Program-made: the position numbers and the translations under genes
Assembly: GCA_942493075.1 (NCBI GenBank)
Contig: OW818681.1
Coordinates: forward strand, 3,782,001 to 3,846,000
Direction of reading: 5' to 3'
Source: JBBQYD01 sp942493075
GTDB lineage: Bacteria; Verrucomicrobiota; Verrucomicrobiia; Limisphaerales; UBA8199
Length of the DNA stretch: 64,000 nucleotides
In this document: positions 43,317 to 52,195 of the stretch, piece by piece
How the letters are laid out: the number at the start of each line of letters is the position of its first letter
How positions within the stretch are numbered: position 1 is the first letter of the stretch
The notes under the pieces: generated by a model
What the model was told of the DNA's origin: nothing
What the model saw: the letters and a program-made list of their open reading frames with translations, nothing else
The model's database searches: none

Positions 43317-44749
43317 GCGCGGGGTTCATTCTCTGCGGGGGTGCCGTTCTCTTCGTCGTGGGGGGCCGTATTTATGTTGAGCCGCTGCATGCGATAACGC
43401 AAAGCATGGCGGCTGAGCTTAAGCTGATCGGCCGTGCGGCTAAGACTAAAATGGTTCTCGGCCAGCAAACTGCTGATCAAATCCTTTTCGAACGCCGCCA
43501 TCATTTCGTCCAGCGATCCACCCGTGGCATAGCGGGCGGCGTTTCCTGCCGGTGCGGGATGCAGACGGGCTTCCAGTGTAAAGTCCGGCAGGCTGCCCGG
43601 CTGAATCTCGGGACCGGTCTCCAGGATGATCGCTCGTTCGATAACGTTTCGCAGTTCGCGCACGTTCCCCGGCCAATGATGGGCAGCAAGCTTTTGCCGT
43701 GAGGCACGCGAAACCGCCTGGATGGGTTTCTTCAGGGAGAGAGCAAAACTGCGGAGGAAATGATCCGCAAGCAATTGCACATCATTTCCGCGTTCACGCA
43801 AGGGAGGCATGCGCATTTGCACGACATTCAGCCGATGGAACAGGTCTTCGCGAAACTGGTCCTCTCGAATCGCTTTGACGATATCGCGGTTAGTCGCGGC
43901 GATGAGGCGCACGTTGACCCTCAACTCCTGAATCCCCCCCACGCGAGTAAAGCTTCCGTCTTCAAGGAACCGAAGAAGCTTGGCCTGCAATGGCCTGCTC
44001 ATGTCCGCGATCTCATCCAAAAAGATGGTGCCGCCGTCCGCCTCTTCAACACGCCCCAGCTTCTGCTTGAGGGCGCCCGTGAATGCCCCTTTCTCATGTC
44101 CGAACAACTCGCTTTCGAGCAGGGTCTCCGGGATGGCTGCACAGTTGATGCGAACGTAGCTCTCCTTGCGGCGACGGCTCAAGCTGTGCAATGCTCCTGC
44201 TACCAGTTCCTTGCCAGTCCCGCTCTCTCCCAGGATGAGCACTCGTGCGTCCGTAGGGGCAACGGTCTGAATGAGCTGGCGTAGTTCTCGAATTTGCGGA
44301 GAATCCCCGACGATGTTCTCTAAATGGTAGGTCTCATTGGCGCGGGCCCGCAGCTTTGCATTCTCCTGTAATAACTTGTAACGCTCGGCGCAACGGGAAA
44401 CGGCGTGCAGCAATTCTTCCGGAGCAAAGGGCTTAGCCAGGTAATCGACCGCCCCCGCTTTAATGGCCTCCACCGCCAGCTTGGGAGTCGCGTAGGCGGT
44501 AATCATCAGAACGGCCAGCTCTGGCCATTGCGATCGGCAGCGCGCCAGAAAATCATAACCGCTCATTCCACCCAAACGAGCATCCGTAATGACCATCAGA
44601 AACTCTTCATGAGCCAGCGCCTGCAACGCCTCCTCCGCTGATTCTGAAACACGCACGGCATGCCCTTCGTCAGCCAGTACGGTCTTCAACGAAAGACGCA
44701 TGTTCTTTTCGTCATCAACAACAAGGATAGGGGGGAACGAAGCGCTCAT
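43313..44749 (-). CDS. Sigma-54-dependent response regulator, NtrC type
   Basis: A 478-residue three-domain regulator. The receiver (1-120) has Asp12/Asp13, phosphorylation site Asp56 and Lys106. The AAA+ domain holds Walker A GESGTGKE (174-181), the sigma-54 contact loop GAFTGA (221-226) and Walker B TIFLDE (241-246). A Fis-type helix-turn-helix (about 441-468, SRTADQLKLSRHALRYRMQRL) ends it. It opens sigma-54 promoters when phosphorylated, presumably by the sensor kinase encoded 67 bases upstream. It leads directly into the hpnD operon. A matching sigma-54-like site lies upstream of the VPDGG protein gene at 24.8 kb. Confidence 0.94.
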   Translation of the reverse strand: MSASFPPILVVDDEKNMRLSLKTVLADEGHAVRVSESAEEALQALAHEEFLMVITDARLGGMSGYDFLARCRSQWPELAVLMITAYATPKLAVEAIKAGAVDYLAKPFAPEELLHAVSRCAERYKLLQENAKLRARANETYHLENIVGDSPQIRELRQLIQTVAPTDARVLILGESGTGKELVAGALHSLSRRRKESYVRINCAAIPETLLESELFGHEKGAFTGALKQKLGRVEEADGGTIFLDEIADMSRPLQAKLLRFLEDGSFTRVGGIQELRVNVRLIAATNRDIVKAIREDQFREDLFHRLNVVQMRMPPLRERGNDVQLLADHFLRSFALSLKKPIQAVSRASRQKLAAHHWPGNVRELRNVIERAIILETGPEIQPGSLPDFTLEARLHPAPAGNAARYATGGSLDEMMAAFEKDLISSLLAENHFSLSRTADQLKLSRHALRYRMQRLNINTAPHDEENGTPAENEPRA

Positions 44750-44816
44750 GATACTGTTGCCAGCCAGCAGAATGGCGGGCTGGGGTTGCGAAAGTCCAGA
44801 ATGTAAAGTGACCGTT

Positions 44817-46325
44817 TCAATTTGTTTGGTCTGAGCGCATTAATGTTTTGGCGGGGAACAATAGCCAAAAGCAGGCGCCTTTTCCAAGCTTAGATTCGAT
44901 CTGCACGCTGCCGCCATAAATCTCCAGGTTATGCTTAACGGTGGCAAGCCCCACGCCAGTCCCCTTCTCCTTGGTCGTGTAGTAGGCTTCGAACACCCGT
45001 TCGAGCTTTTCCGGCGGGATTCCCGGGCCGTCATCCCGAATACTCACTTCCACCGAGCCACTCACCCCGGTGCGGGCGGTAATCCATATGTTGCCTGTCT
45101 GGCCAGGAAGCGCTTCACGTGCATTCTGCAAGACATTTACAAAAATCTGTTCCACATGATTTCGGGGCATCAGCAGCGCTGGAAGTATCGGGGCAAAGTC
45201 CCGGTGCAGCTTGATGCCATAACCCGCTGCCTCGGGGAGAACCTGGGCTATGGCCCGTTCCAGTTCCTCCTTCACCTCCAGCTTTTCGACCCGCCCTTCC
45301 GCAAGCTGCGCATACCCCATAATTTGAGTAATAATGCGGTCCGAACGTTCGACTTCCTCCTGGATGATCTGGATTTGCTCAGAGACATCGGTTTTGCCGT
45401 GTTTAAGTGAACGTTGCAGCGAGTATGCCGCGTTATTGATGATCGCGAGCGGATTCTTGATCTGGTGCGCAATCTCAGCCGCCAGCCGGCCTGCCGACCG
45501 TAATTGTCCTTCCCGGAAACCGAACTCCCGGGCCTCCTCCTCAGCCAAACGCTGGCGTTCAAAAAGGATGTGCAAACCGTAGGCGCACAAGGTCACCAGG
45601 AACAGGAGCATGATGCGCAAGACCAGCGGTTCAGTATTGGCATCCATCGAACCGGCAAGCCCGGATTCCTGCCGGGAGAACTCAGGCAGGTGATACCAAA
45701 CGGCGAGCGCAACAAAACCAGAGAACACGTAGCACGAGCTGACGGTTAGATTCAGCATGAGCTGCGAGGCCCCGCGGGGCACACTTACAGCACCCCGCAC
45801 TATCAAACCTATGAAGAGCCAGTACAGCACGCTATCGTAGCCGCCGGTGACCAGGGTAAGCGATGCGAGAAAGATCCCATCCACCAGGCACATGACGAAA
45901 ACCATCCATTCCAATATGGCCAGGGGGAAACGACGCATTCGGAACAGGCACCCGGTCCAGATCAGGTTCATTACCACGTAAACCCAGAAAAGGTATTGGG
46001 TAGATTCAACCGCGATATCCAAAGCCGAGAGGACCCGTCCAATCCAAGGCTTGAAATAGAAGCTGTAGAGCAGCATCGCGATGCCGGCCGCTTTGAGAGG
46101 CAGGATGATATCACGCTCCATCAACTGGACGCGTTGGAGCAACAACGCAGTCTCAGGCGGCGGCAATCGTAGAATCGAAACCGCTCTCTGATAGACCGCG
46201 CCAATTGCCCTGATAGCCCGCGGCAGGGGCAGGAACTGGAGCCATCGCTGCCAGATCGACGCCTTGGGCACCGGAACTTCCGCCGGAGCGTCGGGTTGGT
46301 TAGTGATGGGCTTTGAACTGCTCAT
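44817..46325 (-). CDS. Membrane sensor histidine kinase
   Basis: A 502-residue protein. After a Pro-rich cytosolic start, about six hydrophobic helices occupy residues 75-255. A short linker leads to the HisKA domain with His287 in AAEIAHQIKNPLAII. The HATPase domain has NVLQNAREAL (N box), DDGPGIP (G1), and GTGVGLATVKHNLEIYGG (G2). It is a complete kinase without PAS or HAMP. The regulator gene follows on the same strand, so they form a two-component system. The stimulus is unknown; the integral-membrane sensor region would suit a lipid or envelope signal. Confidence 0.92.
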   Translation of the reverse strand: MSSSKPITNQPDAPAEVPVPKASIWQRWLQFLPLPRAIRAIGAVYQRAVSILRLPPPETALLLQRVQLMERDIILPLKAAGIAMLLYSFYFKPWIGRVLSALDIAVESTQYLFWVYVVMNLIWTGCLFRMRRFPLAILEWMVFVMCLVDGIFLASLTLVTGGYDSVLYWLFIGLIVRGAVSVPRGASQLMLNLTVSSCYVFSGFVALAVWYHLPEFSRQESGLAGSMDANTEPLVLRIMLLFLVTLCAYGLHILFERQRLAEEEAREFGFREGQLRSAGRLAAEIAHQIKNPLAIINNAAYSLQRSLKHGKTDVSEQIQIIQEEVERSDRIITQIMGYAQLAEGRVEKLEVKEELERAIAQVLPEAAGYGIKLHRDFAPILPALLMPRNHVEQIFVNVLQNAREALPGQTGNIWITARTGVSGSVEVSIRDDGPGIPPEKLERVFEAYYTTKEKGTGVGLATVKHNLEIYGGSVQIESKLGKGACFWLLFPAKTLMRSDQTN

Positions 46326-46355
46326 GTCAGGGGCCCGGAATCGGGATGGGGCAGG

Positions 46356-46904
46356 CTAGCCGCCCCGCAGCAGTTCGAGGGCGCGGACCGCGATCTGGTC
46401 GGTCGGCCAAAGTCGGCCGATACCTTCGTAGCCGCAAGAGAGAGTGCCCTCGTCTGGCCCGATAAAGTCCACTCCTCGTTCCTTGAGTGTTGCCACATTG
46501 CGCACTGTAGCCGGGTGCAGCCACATTTTGCCATTCATTGCTGGCGCAATAAGCACCCGCGCCTGGGGATTAAGCGCCAGGGCTATGCAACTCAGCGCAT
46601 CGTCAGCCAACCCGTAAGCCAGCCTGGCGATCGTGTTCGCCGTTGCGGGAGCAATCAACAAGAGCGCCGCAGAATCGGCCATCTCGATATGCGCCGGTTT
46701 CCAGTTCTCTTCCTCGTCGTAAAGATCAGTGATCACCGGATTGCGCGAGAGTGTCTTGAACGGCAGCGGCGTTATGAATCGCAGCGCGTCGGATGTCATG
46801 ACCACACGCACGTCGCATCCGGCCTTAGTCAATAGACTGGCCAGGTCCGCAGCCTTGTGAGCCGCTATTGAACCCGTGACTCCCAGCACGACGAGTTTGC
46901 TCAT
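46356..46904 (-). CDS. coaC: Phosphopantothenoylcysteine decarboxylase (CoaC-type flavoprotein)
   Basis: A 182-residue HFCD-type flavoprotein. VTGSIAAHKAADL is the N-terminal FMN region, PAHIEMADSAALLLIAPATANTIARLA contains the catalytic His, and PAMNGKMW is the substrate motif. Decarboxylates phosphopantothenoylcysteine to phosphopantetheine in CoA synthesis. Most bacteria fuse this to CoaB; here the synthetase half is absent, so CoaB must be separate. The gmk stop lies 3 bases upstream. Confidence 0.9.
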   Translation of the reverse strand: MSKLVVLGVTGSIAAHKAADLASLLTKAGCDVRVVMTSDALRFITPLPFKTLSRNPVITDLYDEEENWKPAHIEMADSAALLLIAPATANTIARLAYGLADDALSCIALALNPQARVLIAPAMNGKMWLHPATVRNVATLKERGVDFIGPDEGTLSCGYEGIGRLWPTDQIAVRALELLRGG

Positions 46905-46907
46905 AAT

Positions 46908-47552
46908 TTAGAAATCCGGCGCTGTGGCCCGGTGAACGCGCATTTTCTCGGCCTCGATAATGGCCTGGGCCCGGCGCAGGTCTTCGGCTTTGCTATCGCT
47001 GATCAACAAATAATCGAAGTTCTTCCATTGGGAAACTTCCTGACGCGCCACGCTAAGCCGCTTCTGGACGATTGCAGTTGCATCCGTCCCGCGTTTCTTG
47101 AGGCGTTCTTCAAGGACCGTGTGCGAGGGAGGTGTGAGAAAGATGCTGACTAAAGACCGTTGCAACTCCGGTTCATTGGCCGCAGCAGCCCGGATAGAAG
47201 CAGCACCCTGCACGTCCACGTTAAGCAGAACATCCTTTCCCTGGCGCAACTTGCCCAGGACCTCGGATTTCAAGGTGCCATAGCTGTTGCCGTATACGGT
47301 GGCGTGCTCAAGGAAGTTGCCTGCCTGAAGCCTCTTCAAAAACGAGCCTGCCTCTAGAAAGTAATAATCCAAGCCATCCTTCTCGCCTTCTCTTGGCGGA
47401 CGAGTGGTGCAGGTGATCGCACGGGTCATCTGTGGGCGCGCCGCCAGGAGCATCTGACACAGCGTGGTCTTGCCTGCCCCGGAAGGCGCAGAAATCAGCA
47501 CCAACAGCGGGATGGTCCCAGCAGTTCGGGAAGATTCAGGCGGCGCACTCAT
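46908..47552 (-). CDS. gmk: Guanylate kinase
   Basis: A 214-residue P-loop enzyme converting GMP to GDP. The P-loop is SAPSGAGKTT (21-30), TCTTRPPREGEKDGLDYYFL is the GMP-binding segment, and NVDVQGAASIR follows. ATG at 47552 overlaps the yicC stop (ATGA), and coaC follows after three bases. The yicC-gmk-coaC order is a common bacterial housekeeping cluster; the omega subunit gene, often between gmk and coaC, is missing here. Confidence 0.95.
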   Translation of the reverse strand: MSAPPESSRTAGTIPLLVLISAPSGAGKTTLCQMLLAARPQMTRAITCTTRPPREGEKDGLDYYFLEAGSFLKRLQAGNFLEHATVYGNSYGTLKSEVLGKLRQGKDVLLNVDVQGAASIRAAAANEPELQRSLVSIFLTPPSHTVLEERLKKRGTDATAIVQKRLSVARQEVSQWKNFDYLLISDSKAEDLRRAQAIIEAEKMRVHRATAPDF

Positions 47553-48430
47553 TCGACGTTCTGGGCCTGTTCGCGAAAACGTTCCAGTTCGGTTTTAAGG
47601 GTGACGACGTCTCGCGAGATCAGGCTGTCATTGGCTTTCGAACCAATGGTGTTAATCTCCCGATTCATTTCCTGGGCCAGAAAATCGAGCGTGCGCCCCA
47701 CCGGTTCGCGGCTCTTTCGGCAGTCCTCGAACTGTTGAAAATGACTTTCCAACCGGGTGAGCTCCTCAGAAATATCCGAACGGTCTGCGAAGAACACGAC
47801 TTCTTTGAGGAGCCGATCGTCATCAGGACTGACCGCTTCCAGGCCCGCACTTTTGATGCGTTCGAGTAGTTGCTTTTTAAAGCGTTCAACCACCTCAGGA
47901 GCTTGCTTGCGAATCCGTTCCACTGCCTTTCGCATCAGGACGATCCGGCACGCCAAATCCTTTTCCAAATGAATGCCCTCACGCTTGCGCATGCCAAGCA
48001 AGCTGGCGACCGCCTTCTTCAGCGCAGACTCAACCGCAGGCTGCAGATCCATCTCCACTGCCAGTTCTTCGTCCGTTTGCAGCACGCCGGGCGCGCGGGC
48101 GATTTGATCCAAAGTGACGGGTCCCGGAAGCTTGAGGTCCTTGGCTAAACGAGCCAATTCCTTTGCATACGCCCGGGCCAAAGGCGCGTTCAGATGCATC
48201 TGGGCAGCCGCTTTGCCAGGAGCCGCGTGCAAAGTTACACGCACCTGCAAACGCCCGCGTCCGATGTGGCGGTTAAGGAGATCCCGAATGGGTGCCTCCA
48301 GGATTTCGAGTTGGCGCGGAAGGTTAAGCGAAATCTCGCTTTGCTTGCGATTTACGGAGCTAAGCTCAACAGTGATTTTGAACCCGCTTTCGGAGCACTC
48401 TCCGCGCCCGTGCCCGGTCATTGAATTCAT
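47549..48430 (-). CDS. yicC: YicC family protein
   Basis: A 293-residue protein with the family's start NSMTGHGRGE, ELSSVNRKQSEISLNLPRQLE, and the conserved C-terminal DFLAQEMNREINTIGSKANDSLISRDVVTLKTELERFREQAQNVE. The middle is helical. YicC proteins are reported to act as endoribonucleases and adaptors in RNA decay. It heads yicC-gmk-coaC and overlaps gmk by four bases. Complete at both ends. Confidence 0.95.
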   Translation of the reverse strand: MNSMTGHGRGECSESGFKITVELSSVNRKQSEISLNLPRQLEILEAPIRDLLNRHIGRGRLQVRVTLHAAPGKAAAQMHLNAPLARAYAKELARLAKDLKLPGPVTLDQIARAPGVLQTDEELAVEMDLQPAVESALKKAVASLLGMRKREGIHLEKDLACRIVLMRKAVERIRKQAPEVVERFKKQLLERIKSAGLEAVSPDDDRLLKEVVFFADRSDISEELTRLESHFQQFEDCRKSREPVGRTLDFLAQEMNREINTIGSKANDSLISRDVVTLKTELERFREQAQNVE

Positions 48431-48696
48431 CCATGCCAGTATGCTTCAAAGCCTAAGCCCCACGCGAGCCGAAATTATTGCGCACAGATTTCGTCTAAAG
48501 AACAAACTCCACGGGGCAAGGCTGGGACCGTGCTCACGTGGGGTAAGTCTATGCCCAGGAATGCTACTTGCCAAGCTGATCGAGTTACGCTCAAAGATTA
48601 TTGCCCAACCTGGTGTCACATGTCTCACCTCTTCCTCGCAAATCTCGTATAGGCACGGCACCTCCTTGATGCCGTCGAGGTATGTGAAGTCCCATA

Positions 48697-48719
48697 GGGT
48701 GTGATTAAAAGTGGGTGAG
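48697..48719 (+). repeat. Left inverted repeat, copy 2 of a dispersed repeat
   Basis: The core GTGTGRTTARAAGTGGGTGA is shared with the opposite-strand copy at 49161-49183: 21 of 23 positions agree. The copy at 25511 agrees at 20 of 23. The two inverted copies bracket a palindrome-rich stretch of about 440 bases. Confidence 0.55.
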
Positions 48720-48804
48720 CAACACTGAAAATGCAAAGGGAATGCAGAAGGGGGCCAAGGGGGCATCATTCATGGGCCAATAACTCTTTCCGTGCCCTTC
48801 GGTT

Positions 48805-49052
48805 GTCCCGGAAGGGACTCCTGAAAATAGCCCAATGCTTCAGCATTGGGTGCTTGACATAATATCCCCAAAAGTCCCGGAAGGGACGGCTGATCTGCCA
48901 CTCACACAGATACTGCGGATCCTATCCGACCCGGTGTTTTTCAGCAATGCCAGCCATTTACTCAGCCGTTCCTTCGGAGCTTGGTCAGCATTGAACGCCT
49001 GCCACCCAAAGCTGAAGCTTTGGGCTTTTATCACCTGTCCCGCTGGGACAGG
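48805..49052. repeat. Cluster of five short palindromes
   Basis: GTCCC-GGAA-GGGAC occurs twice (48805-48818 and 48874-48887). The others are CCCAATGC-TTCA-GCATTGGG (48831-48850), CCCAAAGC-TGAA-GCTTTGGG (49005-49024) and CCTGTCCC-GCT-GGGACAGG (49034-49052). They resemble REP-like intergenic palindromes. Confidence 0.7.
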
Positions 49053-49160
49053 AGCGGGGCGATCCGCGGATGAATGTTGAAACTTTCACAGGTCGATCAC
49101 ATCAATCGCCGATGTTCTGTGCTCCGGGCACTGGAGAAAGACAATTTCGGCTAGCCTGGC

Positions 49161-49183
49161 CTCACCCACTTCTAACCACACCC
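49161..49183 (-). repeat. Right inverted repeat, copy 3 of the dispersed repeat
   Basis: Read on the minus strand, this matches the copy at 48697-48719 with two A/G differences. It closes the palindrome cluster and lies 121 bases before the pseudopilin start. Confidence 0.55.
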
Positions 49184-49304
49184 AGTCCCATACCGATCAG
49201 TAGATTTATCGTGACTACTTATACGACGTCACCTAATCTACCCCCTGATCCTCTCGAATATATAGTCTGAAAGCTCGTGAACGATCGATTTCAACCGATC
49301 AGCC

Positions 49305-50168
49305 ATGCGTCGAATCATCACAAAAGCGTGCAGAGAAGAGAGACTGCCGTTTTGTTCAATGGGGGGTCTGTCGCCCTCCGAGCACTATTATGCTGGGTTT
49401 TCCAACGAGGCCCTTTCCGGATTCACGTTGATCGAACTGCTGGTAGTCATCGCTATTATTGGCATTCTGGCGTCGTTGCTGCTTCCAGCATTAAACGAAG
49501 CGAAAGCGAAATCACGGCGCGCCATATGCGTGAACAACCTCCGGCAGATTAATATAGGCGTTCGTTTATATTCCGACGATTCAGCCGACAGGTCTCCCAA
49601 GGCCGCAAGCTCAACCTGGCAATCTTACACTGACTATAAATATCTCATGAAGGACTACGTGGGTTTAAAAGGTGCTTCCTCTTCACGAGACACTTTGTTC
49701 AGTTGCCCCGCAGATGTTTTTTATTTTGATTACGTCATGGGGGGGCATCCAGGGCCACTGGAAGGCTACGTGGGCAAGAGTCTTTGTAAACAAGCCAACA
49801 CGGATTTTTCGAGTTATGCGTTTAATGCCGGGAATCTCTTTAGCGTCAAACGGCGAGGCACAAACGTTTTCAGGAAGGGCATCGCAGGACAGCGTCTTAG
49901 CACGATAAAGCGGCCTGCCCGAACTGTTCTTGTCATGGAGTTTCCGGCAATCGTTCCTTTTTCATGGCACAAACCCAAACGGCCTCTGTACTTTGTTTCG
50001 ACGAGGAACTGCCAGGAGAGTTGTGTCTTTAGCAACGCTATGAACACGATTAGCTTTGTGGATGGACACGTCAGCTACGTTAAAATTTATTGGAACGGAT
50101 CACTAAAGTCAGCGGCAAATGATTATGATCCCCCCGCCGAATATGAGTACCGATGGAGCGGAAACTGA
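49305..50168 (+). CDS. Type II secretion-type pseudopilin (prepilin cleavage/methylation domain)
   Basis: A 287-residue protein. A polar leader of about 38 residues ends in Gly before FTLIELLVVIAIIGILASLLLPAL, the type IV pilin-like helix; Glu at +5 after the cleavage site is in place. NEAKAKSRRAICVNNLRQI follows, and a FVDGHVSYVK end matches the H-x9-DG-type C-terminus of PVC-group prepilin-like proteins. Many such paralogues occur in these bacteria, mostly outside secretion operons, and their exact role is unclear. The leader is unusually long. Monocistronic. Confidence 0.85.
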   Translation: MRRIITKACREERLPFCSMGGLSPSEHYYAGFSNEALSGFTLIELLVVIAIIGILASLLLPALNEAKAKSRRAICVNNLRQINIGVRLYSDDSADRSPKAASSTWQSYTDYKYLMKDYVGLKGASSSRDTLFSCPADVFYFDYVMGGHPGPLEGYVGKSLCKQANTDFSSYAFNAGNLFSVKRRGTNVFRKGIAGQRLSTIKRPARTVLVMEFPAIVPFSWHKPKRPLYFVSTRNCQESCVFSNAMNTISFVDGHVSYVKIYWNGSLKSAANDYDPPAEYEYRWSGN

Positions 50169-51451
50169 TGGAATTCCCTCTTACTCAGCCTCGAAAGATT
50201 CGCCAGAAATAATAATGAACCATTGTGGTTCGACCGGCGGACGCTAATCCACTAATGGAAAGCTAATCCAAGTTGCCCGGAGTTTTGAAAGGACGGCAAG
50301 CCTCTAGCCCAACAGGGTCAGGCCGTCAGGCCGCCACCCTGGGTAAAGAACAATGAAAACATTCCTCGTTCATCGGGTTGGCGCCCTTGGATTGAAACCG
50401 GAGCACCCCCGGCAGTTGCTGTCAGGGATTGCTTTGGGAACGCTCGGGAAGCTTAAAGTCCGAATCCTGAAGTCCAGCGCGTATCTGCTGTCATGGACGG
50501 TGGTTTTGTGCCATGAATCGAGCAAAATAGGGAATATCGTTTCGAGGCATAACCCATAGCAGCACCTAAGTTCGCTGAAACCAATGCGAGATTCTTGTTG
50601 GCTTTCAACCCGGCACTGCGGAATAGCTAAACGGCTCAAGCTCGCACGAGGTGCGTAGCGAACCGCGCAGAGCGAACAGGCGCGGCTGCACCCGGAAATC
50701 GAACAGCCGGTAAAGCTGGTATCCGCTCGGCCGTTCCTCCGAAAACTCCACTAATCCGCCACGGCGGCTTCAACTTCTTCTGGTGACCATGCTTCCGACA
50801 TGCCCGGATTCTTCCGTTAAGTTGTTCCGCATTGGAAACTTTTTCGGTGCCGCTGGCAAGCCTTCGCACGTACAAAGATAAAAACGGGCATTCTGCGAAA
50901 TTCGAAGCCTTGGTCCCGATATCTTGGCTCCGCGCTCAAGTACATAGCTGGAAGGTTCCTGACATCTCGCCTGAAGAAGTTGTTATATATGGTGAGCCGC
51001 TCCATCAGGATGCGCGTGGCGCGAATGACATGGCCGTGGCAGACAAACCAGACGATTTTTCGGGACGGTCACGAATAAGAGAGTTCAGCAGGCCCTGGGT
51101 GGCAGCGGCGCTGCAGAAGGTGCGGGTTATTCTGGAGTCGATGACGGCGGCCAACTGGGCTGAGAAACGTGCGGAAGCGGTGGCGCTGGTGCCGGCACCG
51201 AAGTAGTGGCGGTATGTGGTGATGGCGTCTGGTGGGCCTGCTGGCTGGCCTGCCAGTGGGCTTCCCAGTCTTCGAGTGAGGGAACTGTGACGTCGGCGTT
51301 TTTGGCGTAGGCCTGGTGAACGGCAGGTGGGGGCGGTGGCAGTGGGTCAGGTTTGAAGAAGCGGGTTTAGATGAAGTCGGGCTGCATCTATTGTTAACTT
51401 TTTAAGCATTTCGACTTGTCGGATGCTTGAAAACATGTAAATAGATGAAGC
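50169..51451. other. Debris region between the pseudopilin and the AbiE pair
   Basis: These 1,283 bases hold no intact gene I trust. A remnant of an HNH/DUF3883-like gene lies on the minus strand (50605-50801). A second minus-strand stretch near 51150-51390 reads as a broken Pro-rich frame (KPDPLPPPPPAVHQAYAKN) interrupted by a stop. Together they suggest decayed accessory genes next to the toxin-antitoxin pair. Confidence 0.5.
50605..50801 (-). pseudogene. Remnant of an HNH endonuclease/DUF3883-like gene
   Basis: From 50801 the minus strand reads MSEAWSPEEVEAAVADY-like sequence and meets a stop at 50751. In another frame it continues at once with VEFSEERPSGYQLYRLFDFR, QPRLFALRGSLRTSCELEP and a stop at 50605. 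From memory, the first piece looks like the N-terminus and the second like the DUF3883 C-terminus of restriction-type HNH proteins. The middle (several hundred codons) is missing, as if removed by one internal deletion. Confidence 0.55.
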
Positions 51452-52195
51452 ATGGCTTCATCTAGAACGCAAATCCTACTGACGGTGCAGCGAACGCCGC
51501 GCGGAGCGCCGTTGAGCAGCTCCGACCTTCAGAATATGGGAGTATCGGCTCCTCTGGCTTACCAGTACGTGAAGCGAGGATGGCTCAACAAGCTGGGTAG
51601 AGGGGTTTTCACCTTGCCGGCAGATGAACTTCAGCGAGACGCCACGCTGCAATTCCTGGAGAGAAAAATACCGGGCCTTCATGTGGGCGGGAAGACAGCC
51701 CTGGCATGGCGCGGCGTGCGTCACAACATCCCGTCCAAAGAACGGGTAACTCTTTGGGGGCTGAAGCCGGGAAAGCTGCCATCCTGGTTCTTGTCCAGGT
51801 TTCCTTCACGCTATGTCTCAAAGAACCTCTTCCACGAGAACCTGCGGGTCGCCTTCGGGATAAGCTCATTGCCGGAGTCGCCGGACGGCCCAATGGTGTC
51901 CGAACCGGAACGCGCGTTGCTTGAGATGCTAGGTGAAGTGGGACTGCAGCAATCCGTTGAGGAGGCCCGTCACATCATGGAAGGCGTTCGCTCGCTACGG
52001 CCGGAGGTATTGAGAAGGCTTCTGCAGGGATGCGTCAGGGTAAAGGTCGTGCGCTTGTGCACCCAATGGGCGCAGGAATTGGATCTTCCCTGGTCCTCCG
52101 AAGCCCGCAAGGCTCTTTCCCGCTCCGCCGGAGCAGGCAAGGGCCGCTGGACGGCGCGAATGAAGGACGGCACCATCCTCACTCTAAAACCCTAA
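51452..52195 (+). CDS. AbiEi-type antitoxin of a type IV toxin-antitoxin system
   Basis: A 247-residue protein with an N-terminal winged-helix domain (LSSSDLQNMGVSAPLAYQYVKRGWLNKLGRGVFTLP) followed by the AbiEi C-terminal region, with LHVGGKTALAWRGVRH. Such proteins repress their own promoter and counter the toxin without binding it. The stop overlaps the toxin start as TAATG, so the pair is translationally coupled. The toxin gene follows immediately, confirming the module. Flanking debris suggests it was acquired. Confidence 0.85.
   Translation: MASSRTQILLTVQRTPRGAPLSSSDLQNMGVSAPLAYQYVKRGWLNKLGRGVFTLPADELQRDATLQFLERKIPGLHVGGKTALAWRGVRHNIPSKERVTLWGLKPGKLPSWFLSRFPSRYVSKNLFHENLRVAFGISSLPESPDGPMVSEPERALLEMLGEVGLQQSVEEARHIMEGVRSLRPEVLRRLLQGCVRVKVVRLCTQWAQELDLPWSSEARKALSRSAGAGKGRWTARMKDGTILTLKP

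Larger units (their letters stand above)
48431..49304. other. Palindrome-rich intergenic region
   Basis: No gene is supported in this 874-base region. Its centre (48697-49183) is bounded by an imperfect 23-bp inverted repeat and contains five short perfect palindromes, listed separately. The 5' part (48431-48690) shows only a short antisense open frame that I do not trust. Confidence 0.6.

Noticed and set aside
48446..48769. A 107-codon minus-strand frame in the yicC/pseudopilin spacer
   Set aside because: No recognisable domain, composition unlike neighbours, and it crosses the inverted-repeat element.
50353..51206. Two plus-strand frames (68 and 124 codons) in the debris region
   Set aside because: No family similarity that I can see, poor starts, and minus-strand remnants with family texture lie in the same area.
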